Shown here piece by piece: positions 1-7,243 of a stretch of 10,969 nucleotides of DNA. The DNA is taken from positions 10,456 through 21,424 of the forward strand of contig NVVP01000011.1 of NCBI GenBank assembly GCA_002402245.1, given 5' to 3'. Both the position numbers and the translations under genes were made by a program. Each line of letters starts with the position of its first letter. The stretch's first letter is position 1. The notes beneath the pieces were generated by a model. That model ran no database searches and had not been told where the DNA came from. It saw only the letters and a list, made by a program, of their open reading frames with translations. Source of the stretch: Gammaproteobacteria bacterium (GTDB lineage Bacteria > Pseudomonadota > Gammaproteobacteria > Nitrosococcales > Methylophagaceae).

Positions 1-205
1 CTTCCAGCATTTCTTTATCATCTTCAAAGATAGCATCTTCAATATTGACGCGTTTAACATCATGTTTACCGGTCATAGTTATTTTAACCATACCACCGCC
101 AGATTCACCCACCACTTCCATTAAAGCAAGCTCTTGCTGCGCTTTTTCCATATTCGCTTGCATTTGCTGCGCTTGCTTCATTAAGTTGCCCATTCCGCCT
201 TTCAT
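1..205 (-). CDS. ybaB: YbaB/EbfC nucleoid-associated protein, C-terminus outside window
   Basis: The first 68 residues of a YbaB/EbfC family protein; the family is about 105-110 residues, so the last third lies beyond the left edge. The start MKGGMGNLMKQAQQMQ and the later blocks GESGGG and EDDKEMLE match E. coli YbaB closely from memory. The family forms small dimers that bind DNA and contribute to nucleoid organisation; in many bacteria the gene lies between dnaX and recR. The start codon is 2 nt past the dnaX stop, and its ribosome binding site (AGAGGA) lies inside the last codons of dnaX, so translation is probably coupled. The frame is open to the window edge. Confidence 0.95.
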   Translation of the reverse strand, partial: MKGGMGNLMKQAQQMQANMEKAQQELALMEVVGESGGGMVKITMTGKHDVKRVNIEDAIFEDDKEMLE

Positions 206-207
206 CT

Positions 208-1971
<1,764 letters not shown>

Positions 1972-2012
1972 ATGATTTAAATACCTAGTCGTAAATATCT
2001 AAGGATATTGGG

Positions 2013-2124
2013 CGATGTCCCACACCAGCCAAATCTCGGCGCTCGAGTCCGAAGGCTCCGTTGCTCCCTTCCGGGCCTGGCGGGCTGACCAACATATCGT
2101 CGCGAGGAGACCAGTGTGGGCCAC
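2013..2124 (-). ncRNA. ffs: Signal recognition particle RNA (4.5S, small bacterial type)
   Basis: The minus strand carries the SRP apical hairpin CCAGGCCCGGAAGGGAGCA, with the GGAA tetraloop at 2069-2072 and the asymmetric Ffh-binding loop sequence AGCA. The arms flanking the apex pair: CCCACAC (plus 2019-2025) is complementary to GTGTGGG (2114-2120), closing a hairpin of roughly 105-110 nt, the usual size of 4.5S RNA. It binds Ffh and targets membrane and secreted proteins to FtsY and SecYEG. It sits directly upstream of dnaX on the same strand, a common gammaproteobacterial order. The exact 5' and 3' ends are estimated from the closing stem and may be off by several bases. Confidence 0.9.
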
Positions 2125-2275
2125 CATTGAATGGGTAATTTTAATGGTTTTTAGCAATTTTAGCTATGTTAATTTTAGCTTAATGTATTTATTTTATCGC
2201 TTAAAAATAAAACTATATAGATTCCTGTAAGTTAGCTTTAAATTTAGATCTTGAGGATGGTTTTATTTTTAGGAT

Positions 2276-2340
2276 TATTTGATAAAAAAAGAGCTGGTTA
2301 TGGTTACTTCTATTCGGGTAGTTAACGATGAGTACTCTTC
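2276..2340 (-). terminator. Possible weak terminator after the FRG gene
   Basis: Just past the FRG stop codon the minus strand reads into a run of seven T (plus-strand A run at 2284-2290), preceded by CTC. AAGAG further upstream could pair with CTCTT across about 45 nt, with a smaller GTTA/TAAC pairing inside. The T run is clear, but the stem is long-range and weak. Confidence 0.25.
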
Positions 2341-3096
2341 TTAGAGTAGATATCCATACTCTCTGTTAAACAACATTTCTGCTAAGCCTTCCTCTGAACC
2401 ATATAAAGTGAATGCGTTAATATTCATTGCATCTAGATCTGATAAAACTTTACTTCTAAGTTTGGCTGGGAGAGTAAACTTTTGCAATAGATCCTGTTCA
2501 TTCTTTGTAGCTTTAAATGCTTCTTTATGGCTTGAATAATGCCAGACATTACTTATTTTTTTCCTGCAATAAGTATATTCAGCTTGCTGTACATAATGTC
2601 GTTTATGTGTTCGAATTGTTGGGCCACATCCAATAATAGTTGAATTACTGGCACAGCTAGATTTTCCTTTTCCACTGTATTCTCTAAAAGAGTAGATCGC
2701 AATTTCATCGTCTTCACTTGGGTACTGAAATGCGAAGAATGATGCAATGTAAGGAGACCTACTCCAATCAAGTAACGGTGTAGGATAGCCATGATGACGA
2801 AGGTAAACCATAAACTCGTAATTTTCAGGTGGAGATTGATGATCTGTTCCCGAAAATTTAGATGGCCAGACTGTATCAAGGTAAGATTCAAAAGCCAGTT
2901 TAGTTTTTTTTATTTTATTGGAAAAATTAGCAACAGATGGTAAATCAATACCTTTACGCTCTATAGTTGACTCTAAATCCCAACTTGCACATTTTTGACC
3001 ACGAAATAGGAGGTTGGAAACATATCCACCCTCACTCTCTAAACTGGAATCATTAATAGTTGCAATTTTTTCCTTCCAGCTATCCCAGTCTTGCAA
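2341..3096 (-). CDS. FRG domain-containing protein (accessory gene, function unknown)
   Basis: 251 residues with the hallmarks of the FRG domain: FRGQ at 31-34 followed by W39 and the ST-ER segment (43-47), then R100-H-H-G-Y-P-T-P-L-L-D-W (100-111) with SPYIASFFAF behind it. In typical family members this reads as an H-x-G-x-PT-x-LLDW block. The rest has no second recognisable domain, no signal peptide and no clear membrane segment. FRG proteins are scattered in accessory DNA and their biochemical activity is not settled as far as I know. The start is TTG: an in-frame stop lies five codons upstream, the next Met is at residue 96 (past FRGQ), and AAAGAGA about 8 nt upstream could be the ribosome binding site. 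It stands alone between tRNA-Ser and ffs, with no partner toxin, antitoxin or integrase in the window. Confidence 0.85.
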   Translation of the reverse strand: MQDWDSWKEKIATINDSSLESEGGYVSNLLFRGQKCASWDLESTIERKGIDLPSVANFSNKIKKTKLAFESYLDTVWPSKFSGTDHQSPPENYEFMVYLRHHGYPTPLLDWSRSPYIASFFAFQYPSEDDEIAIYSFREYSGKGKSSCASNSTIIGCGPTIRTHKRHYVQQAEYTYCRKKISNVWHYSSHKEAFKATKNEQDLLQKFTLPAKLRSKVLSDLDAMNINAFTLYGSEEGLAEMLFNREYGYLL

Positions 3097-3304
3097 TTTT
3101 ATTCTCTTTCATTTATGAAAAACCTTGTTTCGAATGGTAAGTAATCTTATTCTTCTAGCCTGATAATACTTAATTCAGGAGCCGAAAATATTGTTATTAA
3201 TTGGGAGATTATGCTATTTGATGTCTAGTTTCTTATCCTTTCATTATCATGTCAATGTATTGGAATAATAATGATGGAGTTATGTTGTATTGGGTGGTTA
3301 GTAA

Positions 3305-3337
3305 CAAAAAAGCCCTATGCAAATGCATAGGGCTTTA
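3305..3337 (-). terminator. Rho-independent terminator after tRNA-Ser
   Basis: A perfect 11-bp stem (3310-3320 with 3325-3335) has a 4-nt loop. On the minus strand it is followed by a T run (plus-strand A run from 3306). It lies 7 nt past the CCA end of tRNA-Ser and would end the birA-coaX-tRNA transcript, separating it from the FRG gene. Confidence 0.9.
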
Positions 3338-3343
3338 AATGTA

Positions 3344-3433
3344 TGGCGGAGAACGAGGGATTCGAACCCTCGATAGGTATAAACCTATACACACTTTCCA
3401 GGCGTGCGCCTTCAGCCGCTCGGCCAGTTCTCC
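3344..3433 (-). tRNA. tRNA-Ser(GGA)
   Basis: 90 nt with CCA encoded. The acceptor stem GGAGAAC/GTTCTCC is perfect. The D arm, the anticodon stem CACGC/GTGTG, a long variable arm (class II, as expected for Ser) and the T arm GAGGG-TTCGAAT-CCCTC are all present. The anticodon loop CTGGAAA gives anticodon GGA (3397-3399), reading UCC and UCU. It lies 45 nt downstream of coaX and is followed at once by a strong terminator. Confidence 0.98.
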
Positions 3434-3446
3434 ATTGAGGTGCGAA

Positions 3447-3475
3447 AGATTACCTTAGATTTAGTAATCTGACAA
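3447..3475 (-). promoter_or_regulatory. Possible promoter for tRNA-Ser
   Basis: On the minus strand TTGTCA (3470-3475, 5/6 to the sigma-70 -35) is followed after 17 nt by TAATCT (3447-3452, about 3/6 to the -10). A start near 3440 would leave a leader of about 7 nt before the tRNA. The same bases contain AGATTAC/GTAATCT, which could form a weak hairpin, so the site could act as an attenuator instead. Confidence 0.35.
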
Positions 3476-3478
3476 ACT

Positions 3479-4348
3479 TTATGCTTCCACAGCTTCCACA
3501 GCTTCCACAGCTTCCACAGCTTCCACAGCTTCCACAGCTTCCACAGCTTCCACAGCTTCCACAGCTTCCACAGCTTCCACAGATTCTGTGTCAGGGTTAG
3601 GCTTGCGGCTACCTTGACGTGCGTAGTAGGCAAGGCCTTTTAGTACGATGTCAGGGTAATGTGCGATAAAGGAAGGAAGTAGTGCTTTTAATTGTTCAGC
3701 ATCGCCACCAGTAATGATGAAGCGAATACGGTTGTTAAATTGTAGTTTAAGATCATCGACAAGACGTTCTAATGCGGCAGTAACGGTATACATGGTACCT
3801 GCTTGAACGGCACTTTGTGTATTGACTGCCAATGTTTTAAAGTCACTTTCTTGGGCGATGTCGTTGAGGTTATGCGTGCTAGTTATTAGTGCATCACGCA
3901 TTAACGATAGGCCGGGTAGGATCATGCCACCTTGATGAGCACCGTATTTAGTGACGATGTCGATGGTAATGGCCGTGCCGCAATCAATAACGCAGGTCGC
4001 TTGGCGGGCATGTTGGCGAGCAGCAATTAGGGCTAACCAGCGATCAACGCCTAATAATTCAGCATCTTCGTAGGCATTAGTTACACCAAAGCGTTTCTTT
4101 TCACTTTGAACGAACTGCGGGGTGATATCCCATTTTTTTTCTGCCCATTCGGTCAGTTGTTGGGCTATTTTGTCACCCGCAACATTAGATACATAGACAG
4201 CACTCACATCTTCTAACTCTTTCCATTGGCGGGTGAGCGATGCTTTAACGCCTGTTTTGCTGCGTTCGAAGCTATGGCTTTCCATTGGGCCTTGTGCGAG
4301 CACAGCCCATTTAACACGTGTATTACCTAAGTCGACTAATAGTTTCAT
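3479..4348 (-). CDS. coaX: Type III pantothenate kinase with a repetitive (Val-Glu-Ala)11 tail
   Basis: 289 residues. It catalyses pantothenate + ATP -> 4'-phosphopantothenate, the first step of coenzyme A synthesis; CoaX enzymes are ASKHA-fold dimers, typically needing a monovalent cation and insensitive to CoA feedback. Motifs: DLGNT phosphate-binding loop (6-10), GVDRWLAL (100-107), the DCGTA catalytic segment with D122 (122-126), GGMILPG (140-146) and TGGD (213-216). The normal CoaX fold ends at about residue 244. The remaining 45 residues are a linker and then eleven exact Val-Glu-Ala triplets (257-289) running to the stop, which is not part of the family. The start ATG overlaps the birA stop (ATGA), so the two genes form an operon and are translationally coupled. 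Confidence 0.96.
   Translation of the reverse strand: MKLLVDLGNTRVKWAVLAQGPMESHSFERSKTGVKASLTRQWKELEDVSAVYVSNVAGDKIAQQLTEWAEKKWDITPQFVQSEKKRFGVTNAYEDAELLGVDRWLALIAARQHARQATCVIDCGTAITIDIVTKYGAHQGGMILPGLSLMRDALITSTHNLNDIAQESDFKTLAVNTQSAVQAGTMYTVTAALERLVDDLKLQFNNRIRFIITGGDAEQLKALLPSFIAHYPDIVLKGLAYYARQGSRKPNPDTESVEAVEAVEAVEAVEAVEAVEAVEAVEAVEAVEA
3483..3581. repeat. 9-bp coding minisatellite, 11 perfect copies (coaX 3' end)
   Basis: Eleven uninterrupted, identical copies of GCTTCCACA (99 bp), followed by one degenerate unit at 3582-3590. On the minus strand each unit encodes Val-Glu-Ala in coaX. The unit length is a multiple of three, so slippage changes the tail by whole triplets. The lack of any synonymous change between copies points to recent expansion or ongoing homogenisation. 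Confidence 0.98.
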
Positions 4349-5148
4349 GAAGCAAACCTAATACTGATGTGGCTGTTAGAAAGGGTATGAAGTGTATCGT
4401 TATACATATATTGCAGTTCACCTTGCTGATTAATTCCATGTGCAGTTGCACGAATAGTTTCATTGTCGCTGATTAAGTTAATCGCTTGATTAGCGAGTGC
4501 GTCATAGTCTGGCCATTGCGAAATAAAATCGCGTAAGCCATGTTGTTGAAACTGTTCTAATGTTGAGATCATCGTTTGAATAATTTTTCCTGCTAACCTG
4601 TTTCGACAGTGTGTTTTAGAACAAATCTGTTGAATACTTGTGGTTGGCTGTTGTATTTGATTTTGAGTTGATAGTGGAAGCTTAAAGTTAAGGCCAATAC
4701 CGACTACGGTAGTTAATTGTTTACCGTACCTTGATTCTACTAGAACTCCGGCGAGTTTTTGTCTTTTATATAAAATGTCATTTGGCCACTTTAATTGTAA
4801 GTCATTGATCCCTTCTGATTTTAGTATGTTTATTAGGCTTATGCCTATAGCGATACTTAAGCCACTTTGCGGGGTTTCTGCGGGAAAAGGCCAAGATAAA
4901 GAAAGGTACAAGTTGCCTGAGGCGGGTGAAAACCACTTGTCACCACGTCGTCCACGGCCTGCTGTTTGGGTTTCAGCTAAACATACAGCTGGGCCAGACT
5001 TTCCTGCTGCGAGTCGTTGTAGCAGTTCATCGTTGGTTGAGGGAATAGAGTCATACAATAAAATATCATCGAGTTTAGCGTTCGATTGTTGATCGAGATG
5101 AGCACGTATTTCGGATAATGAGAGTGGGGGGAAGTCAGGGCTTGGCAA
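4345..5148 (-). CDS. birA: Biotin--[acetyl-CoA-carboxylase] ligase without the N-terminal DNA-binding domain
   Basis: 267 residues. It activates biotin to biotinyl-5'-AMP and attaches it to the lysine of the acetyl-CoA carboxylase carrier AccB. Visible motifs: STN (37-39), the biotinyl-adenylate loop GRGRRGDKW (64-72), KWPND (120-124) and KLAG (131-134). E. coli BirA (about 321 residues) starts with a winged helix-turn-helix that represses the bio operon; here only about 30 residues precede the catalytic domain, so this should be a ligase only (class I). The start appears to be TTG (5146-5148): an in-frame TAG lies four codons upstream and no ATG or GTG exists before the STN motif. No convincing Shine-Dalgarno is seen. 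Only 61 nt separate it from the upstream gene, leaving no room for a displaced DNA-binding domain. The stop overlaps the coaX start. Confidence 0.93.
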   Translation of the reverse strand: MPSPDFPPLSLSEIRAHLDQQSNAKLDDILLYDSIPSTNDELLQRLAAGKSGPAVCLAETQTAGRGRRGDKWFSPASGNLYLSLSWPFPAETPQSGLSIAIGISLINILKSEGINDLQLKWPNDILYKRQKLAGVLVESRYGKQLTTVVGIGLNFKLPLSTQNQIQQPTTSIQQICSKTHCRNRLAGKIIQTMISTLEQFQQHGLRDFISQWPDYDALANQAINLISDNETIRATAHGINQQGELQYMYNDTLHTLSNSHISIRFAS

Positions 5149-5209
5149 GGTAAAAGTCTAAATTAGGAATAGGGGAAAGGAGCAGGGCTAGTGTAACAGA
5201 TCTAATTCT

Positions 5210-5740
5210 TCAAACGCTTAGGTCAATCAGGGATTCACCACTTTCTTCTGTCTCGGCATAAGCTGAAGAAGAGGCTGAGTTTGTACTTTTAACCTCTTCT
5301 TGGTTTTGTTGTTGAATCTCGGCACGTGCTTCAACGGCCATTTGTGCTGCTGATGCGGCTACTTTACGGTCTTGTGAAGAAGGATCGGCTGGGGCTAAAG
5401 CGGCAGCTTGAATTTTTTGAGCTTTCTGTAATGTGGCTTCCGGGTTGCCTGCAACTTTTGAGGTATCAATGCTGACTTCGCCTCCAATTGCGTACTGTAT
5501 GCCATCGGGTCCTTTTTGATAGCTATAGCTGGCACCACCTTTGACTACACCGCCGCCTGCAGCAATATGTGCTGCTTCGTGTGTACGCACTTCTTGATCA
5601 CGCGCTTTTAACTTCTTAATTTCTTTGAGCTCTGCATCTGAAAATGTGGCTTCTTCTTTTTGTTTGGCATTAGCAGTACTTTCCTGACTCGAATGGGTCG
5701 AATTAAGTGAGTGGTTATGGCTGCTAACATCGATATTCAT
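5210..5740 (-). CDS. Putative metalloprotease, SprA-related (CJM1_0395-like) family
   Basis: 176 residues. The zinc-binding signature HEAAH (54-58) is followed by a Gly-rich strand (AAGGGVVKGGASYSYQKGPDG, roughly 60-80) and IGGEVSID (85-92). This is the conserved core of the SprA-related putative metalloproteases. A charged helix with ELKEIKKLKARDQEVRTHEAAH leads into the motif, and an Ala/Gln-rich helix follows (about 102-150). The first 30 and last 30 residues are polar and low-complexity. I see no signal peptide. The family's substrate is not known to me and proteolysis is predicted only from HExxH. It begins 2 nt after the stop of the upstream small gene with no clear ribosome binding site of its own, so the two are probably translationally coupled. 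Confidence 0.85.
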   Translation of the reverse strand: MNIDVSSHNHSLNSTHSSQESTANAKQKEEATFSDAELKEIKKLKARDQEVRTHEAAHIAAGGGVVKGGASYSYQKGPDGIQYAIGGEVSIDTSKVAGNPEATLQKAQKIQAAALAPADPSSQDRKVAASAAQMAVEARAEIQQQNQEEVKSTNSASSSAYAETEESGESLIDLSV

Positions 5741-5742
5741 GG

Positions 5743-5973
5743 CTATACTTTAATATCCAATAGGCTTCCGATCATATTATTACTAGTTTGAATAACTTTT
5801 GCAGAGGCTTGAACTTGCTGTTTATCACTAATCATATTAACCAGAGGATCGGTGACACTATTTTGAGGTTCAGTTGTGCCGGCTTTAACAACTTTATCTG
5901 CGTTTTGGTTAAAACTTTTTAAACCAGATTGAATACCTGACACACCTGAATGTAGGGCTGAAATAGTATCCAT
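5743..5973 (-). CDS. Small flagellar rod/hook-like (axial) protein
   Basis: 76 residues. The first half (ALHSGVSGIQSGLKSFNQNADKVV) resembles the N-terminal helix of rod and hook proteins (FlgB/C/E/F/G). The second half (LVNMISDKQQVQASAKVIQTSNNMIGSLLDIKV) resembles their C-terminal helix, which ends in motifs such as QANAKVI-T-DEMLGTLLDI. The two halves normally pack together as the D0 coiled coil; here they are joined by about 15 residues with no middle domains. It could be an export-competent chaperone, a minor axial component or a regulator; this is inference from resemblance only. The ATG has a good ribosome binding site (GGAGA, about 8 nt upstream) and a sigma-28-like promoter immediately upstream. 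Confidence 0.75.
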   Translation of the reverse strand: MDTISALHSGVSGIQSGLKSFNQNADKVVKAGTTEPQNSVTDPLVNMISDKQQVQASAKVIQTSNNMIGSLLDIKV

Positions 5974-5998
5974 ATATTATCTCCACGTTTATTACTAT

Positions 5999-6025
5999 TT
6001 ATCGGCCGTTAAATCCCTAGCATTA
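5999..6025 (-). promoter_or_regulatory. Sigma-28 (FliA)-type flagellar promoter
   Basis: On the minus strand GCCGATAA (5999-6006) matches the FliA -10 consensus exactly, and TAAT (6022-6025) stands 15 nt upstream where TAAA is expected (3 of 4). Transcription would begin near 5990, about 17 nt before the ATG of the small flagellar-like gene, leaving just enough room for its GGAGA site. This places the mini-protein and the metalloprotease in the late flagellar regulon. Confidence 0.75.
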
Positions 6026-6068
6026 AATTTAATAAAGAGAATAGCCTCTATAAATAGTTTAGACTTCA

Positions 6069-6098
6069 ATAATACTCCAAAAGTTACATTAAAATCAA
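6069..6098 (-). promoter_or_regulatory. Possible sigma-70 promoter for the mini-flagellar gene
   Basis: TTGATT (6093-6098), an 18-nt spacer and TATTAT (6069-6074) on the minus strand. It would give a second, longer transcript upstream of the FliA-type site. The score is modest in AT-rich DNA. Confidence 0.3.
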
Positions 6099-6109
6099 AC
6101 TCTTGCGAA

Positions 6110-6142
6110 CTATAACCCTCATTAGTACTATGAGGGTTATAG
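6110..6142. repeat. Perfect 13-bp inverted repeat, 7-nt loop
   Basis: CTATAACCCTCAT (6110-6122) and its exact complement (6130-6142) flank a 7-nt loop. Neither strand has a T run next to it, so it is not a standard terminator. It lies just upstream of the possible sigma-70 promoter of the flagellar-like unit, where an operator or activator site could be. Confidence 0.85.
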
Positions 6143-6300
6143 AGTTAAAGAAGAAAGCTAGACCCTATATAGCTATGGGCTTTTCTGTGTAATAAATGTA
6201 GTAGTGGAAATAGTAAAGCAATAACGTTAGTGATTCACTCTGTCGCGATAGGAGGGTGCTTACCTAAGGTGATTCAATCTACAGGGTCAATGTAGCGTTA

Positions 6301-6891
6301 CTAGGTTCTAAGTTGAGCGGCAGTGGCGACTCGCTTTCCCAGTGCTCGACATAAGTGGGCTTCTTGTTCACTCACTGGGCGATCACCATTGTGTCCTGCT
6401 AGATGACTTGCACCATAAGGTGTGCCGCCATCGGTGGTTGTCATTAAACTTGGTTCACTATAGGGCAGGCCCATAATCATCATGCCATGGTGAAATAAAG
6501 GCAGCATCATTGATAGTAGGGTTGATTCTTGACCGCCATGCAGACTACCTGTTGAGGTAAAAACAGCAGCAGGTTTATCTATTAAAGCACCTGATAACCA
6601 GACATCACTACTTTGATCAATAAAATACTTTAATGGAGCGGCCATATTACCAAAGCGTGTTGGGCTACCTAGTACCAGGCCATTGCATTGTTTTAAGTCA
6701 TTATTATTGGCATAAAGATGACCTGATTCTGGAATACTATCTTTACTTGCTTCGCATACGGTTGATATTTCAGCCACCGTGCGTAGTTTGGCTGAACAGC
6801 CATCAATAGATTCTATACCACGGGCAATATGTTCGGCCATGGTTTTAACATGGCCTGAGTGGCTGTAATAAAGTACAAGAATGGTGGTCAT
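6301..6891 (-). CDS. wrbA: WrbA-like NAD(P)H:quinone oxidoreductase (type IV, flavodoxin fold)
   Basis: 196 residues, the usual length of WrbA proteins (about 190-200). WrbA reduces quinones by two electrons with bound FMN, avoiding semiquinone radicals. Visible are the flavodoxin phosphate loop YYSHSGHVKTMAE (8-20), SPTRFGNMAAPLKYFID (76-92), the TGSLHGGQESTL segment (114-125) and the GGTPYGASH loop (155-163) typical of the family. A longer open frame extends 26 codons upstream, but that part overlaps arsC. The ATG at 6889-6891 starts exactly at the conserved MTTILVLYYS strand, 1 nt after the arsC stop, which implies translational coupling. No separate Shine-Dalgarno is visible. Confidence 0.95.
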   Translation of the reverse strand: MTTILVLYYSHSGHVKTMAEHIARGIESIDGCSAKLRTVAEISTVCEASKDSIPESGHLYANNNDLKQCNGLVLGSPTRFGNMAAPLKYFIDQSSDVWLSGALIDKPAAVFTSTGSLHGGQESTLLSMMLPLFHHGMMIMGLPYSEPSLMTTTDGGTPYGASHLAGHNGDRPVSEQEAHLCRALGKRVATAAQLRT

Positions 6892-6892
6892 T

Positions 6893-7243
6893 TTAAAATA
6901 ATTCGAGTACAGATTCAGGTGGACGACCAATTTTCGCCTGATTATTATGAATAACGATAGGCCGTTCAATTAATTTAGGGTTATCACACATGGCTTGTAT
7001 CAATTGCTCATCGCTTAACGATGTATCTTTTAAGTTAAGCTCTTTATATATAGCTTCTGTTTTACGAAGCAATTCTCGTGGAGTAAAGTTAAGTTGATCT
7101 ATAATCGTAGTGAGCTCGTCAACAGAAGGCGTGATATTTAGATAATCTACAATAGTGAGGTTAATGCCTTTTTCTTCGAGTAAACTGAGGGTTTGACGTG
7201 ACTTACTACAACGAGGATTATGATAAATTCTGACATTACTCAT
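6893..7243 (-). CDS. arsC: ArsC-family arsenate reductase (glutaredoxin-dependent type)
   Basis: 116 residues. The E. coli plasmid ArsC active-site set is present: HNPRCSKSR with Cys12, plus Arg60, Arg94 (in ERPIV) and Arg107 (in GRP), at the same numbering as the three arsenate-binding arginines of the R773 enzyme. The protein lacks the C-terminal extension of that enzyme, like many chromosomal ArsC/YfgD-type proteins. Reduction of arsenate to arsenite is therefore likely but not certain; no arsenite pump or ArsR gene is in the window. The longest open frame begins 22 codons earlier inside lapB; I chose the ATG at 7241-7243 because it overlaps the lapB stop (ATGA), has GGAG 8-9 nt upstream and begins at the conserved strand. 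Confidence 0.93.
   Translation of the reverse strand: MSNVRIYHNPRCSKSRQTLSLLEEKGINLTIVDYLNITPSVDELTTIIDQLNFTPRELLRKTEAIYKELNLKDTSLSDEQLIQAMCDNPKLIERPIVIHNNQAKIGRPPESVLELF

Larger units (their letters stand above)
5974..6300. other. 327-nt intergenic region with promoters and a hairpin
   Basis: No open frame worth calling. It holds, for the minus strand, a FliA-type promoter (5999-6025), a possible sigma-70 promoter (6069-6098) and a perfect 13-bp hairpin (6110-6142). A weaker interrupted pairing at about 6154-6185 (AAAG-CCC with GGG-CTTT, minus strand, with a T-rich tail) might terminate the wrbA operon. GTGATTCA occurs twice (6230 and 6271 areas). Confidence 0.7.

Noticed and set aside
2015..2230. 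71-codon plus-strand open frame
   Set aside because: It lies across the SRP RNA gene on the opposite strand, and the translation resembles no protein family I know; it is a shadow of ffs.
2553..2891. 112-codon minus-strand frame inside the FRG gene
   Set aside because: It is the shifted frame of the FRG coding region, which carries the recognisable FRGQ and LLDW motifs.
3250..3255. Perfect TTGACA on the minus strand upstream of the FRG gene
   Set aside because: No acceptable -10 hexamer lies 16-18 nt downstream, so I did not call a promoter.
2231..3343. Genomic island boundaries (attL/attR) at tRNA-Ser
   Set aside because: I looked for a repeat of the tRNA 3' end (GGCGGAGAACGAGGG) on the far side of the FRG gene and did not see one, so integration by a tRNA-specific integrase is not supported.
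3412..3633. Minus-strand frame rich in Lys-Leu-Trp repeats
   Set aside because: It is the alternative reading of the 9-bp array in coaX (CTGTGGAAG read as Leu-Trp-Lys) and runs into tRNA-Ser; there is no ribosome binding site or other support.
4775..5092. 105-codon plus-strand open frame
   Set aside because: It is antisense to birA and overlaps the catalytic core; no family resemblance.
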